A DNA stretch of 6,057 nucleotides from contig JAQVZT010000167.1 in assembly GCA_028708055.1 (NCBI GenBank), positions 1 to 6,057 on the forward strand, given 5' to 3'. Position 1 is the first letter of the stretch. Each line of letters starts with the position of its first letter. Positions 1 to 5,421 of this stretch are shown here, one piece after another. The notes under the pieces are model-generated. The model searched no databases, was not told the origin of the DNA, and saw only the letters and a program-made list of their open reading frames with translations. Made by a program: the position numbers and the translations under genes. Source of the stretch: Methanothrix sp. Its GTDB lineage: Archaea > Halobacteriota > Methanosarcinia > Methanotrichales > Methanotrichaceae.

Positions 1-57
1 AAGCTGGGGCCGATAAGCTACGGCTATTGCCAGTTCATATCGGGAAAAGAAGCATAA
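1..57 (+). CDS. C-terminal end of an unidentified protein (cut by window edge)
   Basis: Frame 1 reads 18 codons (KLGPISYGYCQFISGKEA) and stops at TAA 55-57. The codons look like ordinary coding sequence, and the stop lies about 50 bp before the convergent stop of the U32 gene, as expected for two genes meeting tail to tail. The piece is too short to assign a family. A competing open frame starts at position 3 and runs to a TGA at 177-179, but it overlaps the end of the well-supported U32 gene on the other strand, so I prefer frame 1. It could still be non-coding. Confidence 0.45.
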   Translation, partial: KLGPISYGYCQFISGKEA

Positions 58-108
58 TCGGCAATGTTGGCCTTCGAAGAATGAGCGCCAATTTCGCCGC
101 CCCTGAGA

Positions 109-2679
109 TTAAGAGATCTCGTCCTTCAACCCCTTTTGGAAGTGGCCGTGGGTTATGCCTCCCAGGGCCAGGGGCCTGATCGACTCTTTCAGGCTCTCCA
201 GTTCCTGGCGGAGGGCTGCGCTTCTCCTTTCGGTCAGATCGATGCCTTTTCGGTAGATCTCCGACACCCTCCGGGCGTAGTCTTCCGTCCGGCCCCGCGC
301 ATCCAGAGCCACGCCATCCAGGCCGATGGCGAAGATCTCGGGCATCTGGTCGAGCAGGCAGGTCTCGGCGGAGTTAAAGATGTGCGTTCTATTATCATCA
401 TCCAGGCGGAGGGGAAAGATGCGTCTCATGTCCTGCAAGCCCCAGAATTCTCCGGGACCAGACCCTGCCCTGACGGGAAGAGGCATGCTGTCTCTGGCCA
501 CCATAACCTCCAGGCTTCCCTGAACTAGAAGCTCCATCTTAACCGGGTAAGAATGGCTTCGCACCTCTGCTACGGTGGCGGCCAGCTGCCGAAAAGAGAG
601 CTCCGGAGAGAGGGTGAGAAGCTCCAGGGGAGGAGCGAGCGCCTGCACAGCCAGATGATTGCAGACGTTGAGCCCCGAGGCCCCCAGGATATGAAGACCG
701 AATCCGGCCTCCATCGCCGCCTGCACAGCGCCCACATTCTCCACCATAATCCCATCGATCTTTTTCCGATCCAGCAGGGGACCGGCAAATTCGAGGAAAT
801 CCGCAGGCGTGATCCGGGGCCACTTCCAGATGAGCGGCACTCTTCCGCAGATGGCTTTTGCCTCATCAATCAGCTTTTCGGCCTTTGCCGCCCTATCGTT
901 CTTCTCGCGCCCCAAAATGGGCTCAAAGTAAACCCTCTGGCATCCTCCCTCTACCGCGCCCCTCAAGGTCTCCGGGCTGTCGGCATAAACCGCCAGAGAT
1001 GGCACCCGGCTCGATAAAGAAAGAGTGGACTGAGAAGCAGACAGGTTTATTTCCTCTAAAAACTCATGCAATTTATTTCCGGCCAACTGGGCGTTCTCCT
1101 CTGTAGGGCGTCTCTTATTCAATAGCGCCTCTTGCACCTTTTCCAGGAGATCACGCCGCAGCTGATTCAGAGCGCCCAGTGGGGCGAATAGATCACCTGA
1201 GTAGTCCATTTCGATCTTGCGGACGAGGAAAGGCGTCCGGCCGGTCCTTCTCAACTGCGATTCGATCTGCTCCCTGGATGTAGGCTGGCTTTTGGCCTTT
1301 TCCATCCTGAAAGAGGCTTTGACCGAAACGGCCTGCCCGTCCGGCAGAGCTGCCTCTAGCAGAGGGGTCTCTTCCTGCCAGGTGAGAGACAGATCGAGCG
1401 GAATCTGAGCTTTAGCGGAAGCGATGATCTCCTGCGCCTTTTTAGCGAGAGCAGTGCTTCCCGTCAGATACACCTTTGCCCCCGGGCGCACCCTCTCCGG
1501 AGTAATCAGCCTCAGCAGACCGTCTTTTTGGGCCACTCTCTGCACCACCAGGCCGGTCTCCCGGTCCGGAGACTGAAAGACCAGGCCGTCGCCCTTCTCC
1601 GGGCAGAGCGGCCCAATCAGCCGGACGGATGCCTCGTTCCTCTGGGCATCAAAGGAGGCCACGCTTCCGATGAAGACCCCCCGGTTGTCAGACATCTCCC
1701 GGCCCATGATATCCCTGGCGCCCAGCAGGTAGCCCTCGGTAAAGCCGCGGTTGAAGGATAATGCGAGATCCTTTTCATCCTCGGGAGAAGGCGACCGTCT
1801 GCCTCCGGCTGCATCCCGCAAGGCTTTTTTGTAGATGCTGGTTACTATGGCCACGTACTCCGCAGACTTCATCCTCCCTTCGATCTTCAGGGAGCTGATG
1901 GGCGCCCGGATGATCTTTTCCAGATGCCTGTAGACGCAGAGGTCTCGGGTGGAGATGAGATAGCGCCCTTCCTGCGGCACAGCTGCCAGGCTGGCAGGCC
2001 GACCGTATCTGTCCTTTGCTCCTCTGAGCAGCACGTAGGACTTCCTGCAGGGCTGGGCGCACATCCCCCGGTTGCCGCTCCTCCCGCCTATGGCCGAGGA
2101 GAGAAGGCACTGCCCGGAATAAGAATAGCAAAGAGCACCGTGCACAAAGACCTCCAGGCCAATCGGCTGTGGCTTTTTCTCGCCGTCCCGCCCCGGCCTC
2201 ATTTCTCTGCCCATCTCTTCGATCTCGTCCAAGCCCACCTCTCTGGCCAGGACAACCCTGGAAAATCCATGTTCAGCCGCCCAGGTTACGCCCTGCCGAT
2301 TATGGATGGTCATCTGGGTAGAAGCATGCTTTGCCAGCTCAGGCACTATTCGGCTCGCCAGAAGAGATGCCCCCAGATCCTGCAATAGCACGGCATCCGC
2401 TCCCATTTTGTAGAGCTTGAGAAGATATTCAGCAACATCGCCAAGCTCGTTTTCTCTGATGAGAGTGTTGACAGTCACATAGACCGACACGTCCCTCAGG
2501 TGGGCGTAGTCGATGGCCCTGGCCATGGCAGCTTCATCAAAGTTGGCGGCAAACTTTCTGGCGCCAAATCTCTTGCCGCTCAGGTAAACGGCATCGGCTC
2601 CTGCGGCAATGGCTGCCTCCAGAGCCTCGGGCGATCCGGCTGGGGCGAGCAGCTCAGGCAGATCTTTCCGCTTTTTCAA
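109..2679 (-). CDS. Peptidase U32 family protein with DUF3656 module (probable Fe-S hydroxylase-like protein)
   Basis: This 856-residue protein opens with the family start LPELLAPAGSPEAL (residues 7-20). The U32 signature EVFVHGALCYSYSGQC spans residues 176-191, followed by GNRGMCAQPCR (202-212), a STRDLC stretch ending at C248, and SLKIEGRMKSAEYVA (263-277). A DUF3656-like module follows at about 395-520, with the QLRRTGRTPF and LNQLRRDLL motifs. Residues 560-830 form a second, diverged U32-like half. U32 proteins are named as peptidases, but the studied members RlhA, TrhP and UbiU/UbiV act in rRNA or tRNA hydroxylation or ubiquinone hydroxylation. The U32 plus DUF3656 order matches RlhA (23S rRNA cytidine hydroxylation). 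C184, C191, C207 and C248 are spaced much like the Fe-S cysteines of UbiU. The start is TTG at 2679-2677; the next ATG (residue 52) would delete the conserved first strand. The TTG overlaps the TGA stop of the upstream nucleotidase gene. Family is certain; RNA hydroxylation is inference. Confidence 0.93.
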   Translation of the reverse strand: MKKRKDLPELLAPAGSPEALEAAIAAGADAVYLSGKRFGARKFAANFDEAAMARAIDYAHLRDVSVYVTVNTLIRENELGDVAEYLLKLYKMGADAVLLQDLGASLLASRIVPELAKHASTQMTIHNRQGVTWAAEHGFSRVVLAREVGLDEIEEMGREMRPGRDGEKKPQPIGLEVFVHGALCYSYSGQCLLSSAIGGRSGNRGMCAQPCRKSYVLLRGAKDRYGRPASLAAVPQEGRYLISTRDLCVYRHLEKIIRAPISSLKIEGRMKSAEYVAIVTSIYKKALRDAAGGRRSPSPEDEKDLALSFNRGFTEGYLLGARDIMGREMSDNRGVFIGSVASFDAQRNEASVRLIGPLCPEKGDGLVFQSPDRETGLVVQRVAQKDGLLRLITPERVRPGAKVYLTGSTALAKKAQEIIASAKAQIPLDLSLTWQEETPLLEAALPDGQAVSVKASFRMEKAKSQPTSREQIESQLRRTGRTPFLVRKIEMDYSGDLFAPLGALNQLRRDLLEKVQEALLNKRRPTEENAQLAGNKLHEFLEEINLSASQSTLSLSSRVPSLAVYADSPETLRGAVEGGCQRVYFEPILGREKNDRAAKAEKLIDEAKAICGRVPLIWKWPRITPADFLEFAGPLLDRKKIDGIMVENVGAVQAAMEAGFGLHILGASGLNVCNHLAVQALAPPLELLTLSPELSFRQLAATVAEVRSHSYPVKMELLVQGSLEVMVARDSMPLPVRAGSGPGEFWGLQDMRRIFPLRLDDDNRTHIFNSAETCLLDQMPEIFAIGLDGVALDARGRTEDYARRVSEIYRKGIDLTERRSAALRQELESLKESIRPLALGGITHGHFQKGLKDEIS

Positions 2680-3242
2680 TTACGATCGCCTGCAATATCA
2701 TCAATGGCTTTCATTACGCTCCGCCATTGCGAACAGTAGTACACCTGATCGCCATAGTCTTCGATACCCGTCCCATTCAGGCTCCATGGATGCTGAAAAA
2801 GAATCCCGCGTCGGTCCGGGTCGCTCCTCACAAATTCCACGATGTTCATATCCAAATCATCGATCAGCACATCGGAGGGAATGTTGTGCTTGGTTCCTGT
2901 CCGGGCATGATAGTACTGAGTGAGGCAGGGAAAATGCTCCCTGAGCCACCTTCTCGTCGCCTCTTCGGTGTTGGGCCTTCTAGCAGTCACCACGATTACG
3001 TCCTGCTTGCAGAGCTGCTTTATAGCTTTCTGCGAGCCTTCGATCGGAGGGACTCTCATGACATATTCCGGGTCGGCCAGAAGCCTGGATATCTCCGCCC
3101 AGATCTCGATTCCATCAGCGCTCCAGTGGGCACGGTTGATATCGCTCTTGCAGTATTTCCGTCCGTAATCCTTTTCAATTTCCTGTAAAACCGCACTGAC
3201 CTGATCCGCCAGAACCCCGTCAATGTCCACTGCGATCTTCAA
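2676..3242 (-). CDS. 5'(3')-deoxyribonucleotidase, NT5C-type HAD-superfamily phosphatase
   Basis: A haloacid-dehalogenase-fold phosphatase that should hydrolyse (deoxy)nucleoside monophosphates in the cytosol. Numbered from the TTG start, motif I is DIDGVLAD (6-13), with nucleophile D6 and acid/base D8. Motif II is VVTARRP (84-90), the motif III lysine is probably K118 (TGTKHN), and motif IV is DVLIDDLDMN (124-133), which supplies the Mg2+ aspartates. The proposed start gives about 188 residues, normal for this family, whose members begin just before motif I. I chose TTG at 3242-3240 because an AGGAGAGG site lies upstream. The frame is open to ATG codons at 3314 and 3338, which would add 24 or 32 mostly basic residues without a visible ribosome site; these starts cannot be excluded. 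The TGA stop overlaps the TTG start of the U32 gene, so the two form an operon. Substrate preference cannot be read from sequence. Confidence 0.85.
   Translation of the reverse strand: MKIAVDIDGVLADQVSAVLQEIEKDYGRKYCKSDINRAHWSADGIEIWAEISRLLADPEYVMRVPPIEGSQKAIKQLCKQDVIVVTARRPNTEEATRRWLREHFPCLTQYYHARTGTKHNIPSDVLIDDLDMNIVEFVRSDPDRRGILFQHPWSLNGTGIEDYGDQVYYCSQWRSVMKAIDDIAGDRN
2684..2691 (-). promoter_or_regulatory. Ribosome-binding site for the U32 gene
   Basis: On the minus strand this reads AGGCGATC, one mismatch from AGGTGATC, the complement of the archaeal 16S rRNA 3' end. It lies 4 nt before the TTG start, inside the last codons of the upstream gene. It supports the TTG start and translational coupling. 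Confidence 0.5.
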
Positions 3243-3248
3243 TCCACG

Positions 3249-3256
3249 CCTCTCCT
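3249..3256 (-). promoter_or_regulatory. Ribosome-binding site deciding a TTG start for the nucleotidase
   Basis: The minus strand reads AGGAGAGG here. The GGAG core ends 9 nt before TTG at 3242. No comparable purine-rich site precedes the in-frame ATGs at 3314 or 3338. This favours the short, family-length nucleotidase. Confidence 0.5.
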
Positions 3257-3344
3257 GAAATTGCTCTTTTGGCCCTTTGGCCCTTTTCTTGAATGAGTCC
3301 AGGCGATATTGCATGATAAATCTTTTCTCGAATGGCATACATAG

Positions 3345-3374
3345 ATTATTTATTGGGGAAGAAACAATTTTATT
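3345..3374. promoter_or_regulatory. Divergent promoter region with two TATA-like boxes
   Basis: Two AT-rich boxes lie between the divergent nucleotidase and beta-repeat genes: ATTATTTATT (3345-3354) and CAATTTTATT (3365-3374). Each contains TTTATTG, at 3349-3355 and 3369-3375, exactly 20 bp apart. For the plus strand the first box would place transcription start near 3376-3380, just before the membrane-protein start. On the minus strand they read CAATAAA and could start transcription near 3325 or 3345. Which box serves which direction cannot be decided from sequence. Confidence 0.45.
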
Positions 3375-3376
3375 GC

Positions 3377-3381
3377 GGTGA
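3377..3381 (+). promoter_or_regulatory. Ribosome-binding site GGTGA deciding the ATG start at 3387
   Basis: GGTGA lies 5 nt before ATG 3387. The upstream GTG at 3378, which would lengthen the protein by three residues, is part of this site itself and has no ribosome site of its own, so ATG 3387 is the better start. Confidence 0.6.
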
Positions 3382-3386
3382 ATGGG

Positions 3387-4394
3387 ATGAGGTTTAATGA
3401 ATTAATAATAGCTTTGATCACGCTTGCATTTCTCTGCTCGACCGGGCAGGCATTGCAGGCTTTTTCCGGAGAGACGATCTCCATAGACTCGGCGGTGGCC
3501 GATGATATTATCGCCGCAGGCAATATAGTGAGCATCAACGCCCCCGTGGATTCGGCAATAGTTGCAGGCGGCACAGTTAACATCAACGCCCCGATAAAGG
3601 GAGACGTTATCGCCGCGGGCGGGCAGGTCTATGTCAATGCCGATGTGGGCGGAAAGGTTGTGGCAGCAGGCGGAAACGTCAACCTGGGAGCAGACGTGGG
3701 AACCAACCTGGTAGCCGCAGGAGGCCAGGTGAATATCCTTCCCGGAAAGAAAATCGGACGGGATGCTCTCATCGGCGGCGGCCAGGTTACAAATGCCGGT
3801 AGCATCAACGGCACCATCACGGTGCATGCCAACCAGTTCAATAATACCGGATCGGCTGGACTGGTGAGATTCTATAAGGCAGAGGATTCGTCTCCCAAGA
3901 AAGAGGATTACGAGACAGGCTTTAACATCTTCAGCCTTCTGTCCATGCTGGGCTACTTTATCCTGGGGCTGCTCCTGGTCAGGAGCATGCCGGGCATCAT
4001 GCAGGCAGTGGATGGCGAGGTGAGAAGCTCGACACTTCTCAAGACCCTGCTGGGCTTTGTGATGATCATTGCCACATTTATCGCCCTGCTGCTGGTGGCG
4101 GCAACTGTGGTGGGCCTGCCAATCGCAGTGATTGCAGCCCTGCTGTTCTTTGCCATCATCATGCTGAGTGGAACCTTCATCTCCTTCAGCCTGGGCAAAT
4201 GGATTGGTGAGCGGGCCCGGATCAATCAGGGGGATCTGGTCTACTTTATAATCGGATTTATTGTCCTCAATGTGCTCTCGTTTCTGCCCTTTGTGGGCGG
4301 TCTGGTTTCACTGGTCTCCATGAGCCTGGGGTTCGCTGCCATCCTCTATGCAGCGAGAAGGATGACCGGCCAGGGCCAGGCAAAGACGGCATGA
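3387..4394 (+). CDS. Exported bactofilin-like beta-repeat protein with multi-pass membrane C-terminus
   Basis: A 335-residue protein in three parts. Residues 1-25 form a signal peptide or first membrane anchor (hydrophobic core LIIALITLAFLC, likely cleavage after LQA). Residues about 33-150 hold seven tandem units of about 17 residues, typified by INAPIKGDVIAAGGQVY, as in right-handed beta-helix, bactofilin-like polymer-forming proteins. After a charged linker (163-177), residues 180-322 contain four or five hydrophobic segments (about 180-199, 218-240, 243-268, 283-300, 303-322), with KWIGERAR in a loop and a short basic tail. This layout matches archaeal and bacterial membrane proteins often labelled as polymer-forming or hypothetical. 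The repeat domain probably sits outside the membrane and the C-terminal domain anchors it. A surface-structural or envelope-stress role is inference. It is transcribed alone: divergent from the nucleotidase and followed by an oligo-T terminator. No catalytic residues are evident. Confidence 0.85.
   Translation: MRFNELIIALITLAFLCSTGQALQAFSGETISIDSAVADDIIAAGNIVSINAPVDSAIVAGGTVNINAPIKGDVIAAGGQVYVNADVGGKVVAAGGNVNLGADVGTNLVAAGGQVNILPGKKIGRDALIGGGQVTNAGSINGTITVHANQFNNTGSAGLVRFYKAEDSSPKKEDYETGFNIFSLLSMLGYFILGLLLVRSMPGIMQAVDGEVRSSTLLKTLLGFVMIIATFIALLLVAATVVGLPIAVIAALLFFAIIMLSGTFISFSLGKWIGERARINQGDLVYFIIGFIVLNVLSFLPFVGGLVSLVSMSLGFAAILYAARRMTGQGQAKTA
3483..3836 (+). repeat. Tandem beta-helix coding repeats (about 17 codons each)
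   Basis: Seven units align within the bactofilin-like gene. The consensus is hydrophobic-N-A-x-V-x-G-x-V-hydrophobic-A-A-G-G-x-V-x. Five are regular, one is shortened to 16 residues (INAPVDSAIVAGGTVN), and the last two lose the AAGG turn. At DNA level only short stretches match (for example ATCAACGCCCC near 3533 and 3582), so these are old, protein-level repeats. Confidence 0.75.
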
Positions 4395-4405
4395 AGAAAA
4401 TATCC

Positions 4406-4413
4406 TTTTTTTT
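4406..4413 (+). terminator. Oligo-T terminator after the beta-repeat membrane gene
   Basis: A run of eight T begins 11 bp after the stop codon and has no strong hairpin before it, which is the usual archaeal termination signal. Confidence 0.6.
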
Positions 4414-4420
4414 CGCTTGA

Positions 4421-4440
4421 CTGCAATGGTATCTTTGCAG
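4421..4440. other. Small inverted repeat (6-bp stem, 8-nt loop)
   Basis: CTGCAA (4421-4426) and TTGCAG (4435-4440) are exact complements, 7 bp after the oligo-T run. It could be a weak RNA hairpin at the 3' end of the upstream transcript or a protein-binding site upstream of the DUF166 promoter. It is short enough to be chance. Confidence 0.3.
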
Positions 4441-4452
4441 AAACGCTCAGTT

Positions 4453-4461
4453 CTAAATACA
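4453..4461 (+). promoter_or_regulatory. TATA-like box upstream of the DUF166 gene
   Basis: CTAAATACA resembles an archaeal TATA box. It would start transcription near 4482-4487 and give a leader of about 60 nt. A second AT-rich box, TTTTTTATTG (4521-4530), lies too close to the start for a leadered transcript. Confidence 0.4.
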
Positions 4462-4483
4462 TTGATATCCAGATAATGAGAGG

Positions 4484-4497
4484 AGCCAACGTTGGCT
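4484..4497. promoter_or_regulatory. 14-bp perfect palindrome, possible operator
   Basis: AGCCAACGTTGGCT is a perfect palindrome about 25 bp after the TATA-like box and 49 bp before the DUF166 start, that is, near the predicted transcription start. A dimeric repressor bound here would block the promoter. A palindrome of this size is expected roughly 0.4 times by chance in a window this long, so its position is the main argument. Confidence 0.35.
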
Positions 4498-4534
4498 GCA
4501 TTGCTGGAAATAGAATGATGTTTTTTATTGGTGG

Positions 4535-4539
4535 GGTGA
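4535..4539 (+). promoter_or_regulatory. Ribosome-binding site GGTGA deciding the TTG start of DUF166
   Basis: GGTGA, within GTGGGGTGA, ends 7 nt before TTG 4547 and is the strongest ribosome site in the window. No ATG or GTG in frame nearby keeps the conserved KLIVFYNGEFG start. Confidence 0.65.
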
Positions 4540-4546
4540 ATAGAGC

Positions 4547-5332
4547 TTGAAATTGATAGTATTCTACAATGGCGAATTTGGCGAGAGGGTGGTGGGCAAC
4601 CTCATCAACTATTCGGGCTTCTGCATCTCCTGTGCCGATGCCTGCACCCAGTGCCGCAACGTCCGGCCTGGATATGCCGAGAATATCGTCTCACTGATAG
4701 AGATGCCGGACCCAGCATCCCTGGGTGACTTCATTGATGATGTGGAGCCGCTCCTCCCCCAGAACATACCCGCGGCGGACATTGCCCTGGTCATCAATGT
4801 TCATCCCGACATTCTCTTCGGCCTTCTTCCCAAACTCAAGGAGGCAGGGGTGAAGGGCATTGTGGGTGGATCTGAGTCGCCGCGGGAGCTGCCCCTGGGC
4901 CAGAGAAAGCAGCTTGAGGAAAAGGCAGCGGAGCTGGGCATGGAGGCGGCCTTTGCCAAGCCGTTCTGCGCTCTGCGTCCTGATCCGGCCAAGCCGAACA
5001 TCTATGCCTTTCTCACCGAAGCGGGAATCGGCGACCCGCTGATCGATGTGACTGTGCAGAGCAGCCGGGCGGGAAAGGATCACATCCTGGCGGCCAATGT
5101 GCTGCGCAGCGCGCCCTGCGGCTCCACCTGGTTTGTGGCCAAGCGCCTTCTGGGCCTGGAGCCTGATCAGCCGGACATTCGAGAGAGGATCTCAGAGGCG
5201 CACCATTCCTATCCCTGTACCGGATCGATGGAAAGGGACACGGAGCTTGGCGACACCGTTCTGCACAAGGCTGGCTACATCATCCGCGATGCCGTGGAGG
5301 ACGCCTTCAAGAGGGCAAAGAGACAGGACTGA
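4547..5332 (+). CDS. DUF166 family protein (COG1810), archaeal, function unproven
   Basis: The 261-residue protein covers the whole DUF166 family. It begins KLIVFYNGEFGERVV (2-16), then has four clustered cysteines at C26, C29, C33 and C36 (CxxCxxxCxxC). INVHPDIL (83-90) follows, then GIVGGSESPRELPLGQ (104-119). The C-terminal half carries VLRSAPCGSTWFVA (185-198, C191) and HHSYPCTGSM (219-228, C224), then GDTVLHKAGYIIRDAV (235-250). Family descriptions have linked DUF166 to an archaeal thymidylate synthase activity. I know of no firm proof, and the classical ThyA active-site motif is not visible. The cysteine quartet suggests a bound Fe-S cluster or zinc; C191 and C224 lie in the most conserved motifs and could be catalytic or metal ligands. 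The protein has no signal peptide or membrane segment, so it is cytosolic. It starts at TTG 4547, in line with GGTGA 4535-4539, and appears to be a single-gene transcript. Family confidence is high, function unknown. Confidence 0.88.
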   Translation: MKLIVFYNGEFGERVVGNLINYSGFCISCADACTQCRNVRPGYAENIVSLIEMPDPASLGDFIDDVEPLLPQNIPAADIALVINVHPDILFGLLPKLKEAGVKGIVGGSESPRELPLGQRKQLEEKAAELGMEAAFAKPFCALRPDPAKPNIYAFLTEAGIGDPLIDVTVQSSRAGKDHILAANVLRSAPCGSTWFVAKRLLGLEPDQPDIRERISEAHHSYPCTGSMERDTELGDTVLHKAGYIIRDAVEDAFKRAKRQD

Positions 5333-5391
5333 TAGCCCCTCAATTGCCTTCCCTCGCAAAGCAATTCCGTTTTGAATTCTACCTCGAAAGC

Positions 5392-5397
5392 TATTAA
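5392..5397 (+). promoter_or_regulatory. TATA-like box upstream of the TPR gene
   Basis: TATTAA is centred about 27 bp before ATG 5422, the normal distance from TATA box to transcription start. The mRNA may therefore be leaderless or nearly so. The purine stretch GAGAGG (5402-5407) is 14 nt from the ATG, too far for a good ribosome site. Confidence 0.4.
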
Positions 5398-5421
5398 CCC
5401 TGAGAGGCAGACTCATCTTTT

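Noticed and set aside
3..179. Plus-strand open frame at the left edge (frame 3)
   Set aside because: It overlaps the 3' end of the U32 gene on the opposite strand and has no recognisable features. The frame-1 tail ending at 57 fits better with convergent gene ends.
553..1017. 154-codon plus-strand open frame inside the U32 gene
   Set aside because: It is antisense to a family-matched gene, with proline/arginine/histidine-rich composition and no domain motif. It is a shadow of GC-rich coding sequence, as are the plus-strand frames at 136-528 and 1924-2388.
3378..3386. GTG start for the beta-repeat membrane protein
   Set aside because: This GTG lies within the GGTGA ribosome site used by ATG 3387 and has no ribosome site of its own.
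3402..3827. Minus-strand 141-codon frame opposite the beta-repeat domain
   Set aside because: It mirrors the tandem repeat of the real gene and is rich in histidine and cysteine from the antisense of GCA/GGC codons. No ribosome site or family motif.
3483..3836. Repeats considered as a possible CRISPR-like or minisatellite array
   Set aside because: The periodicity is in the protein (about 17 codons with degenerate DNA); there are no identical DNA repeats separated by unique spacers.
4395..4546. Possible riboswitch or small RNA in the intergenic region before DUF166
   Set aside because: Only a short 6-bp hairpin and a 14-bp palindrome are visible. No multi-stem conserved architecture that I can recognise.
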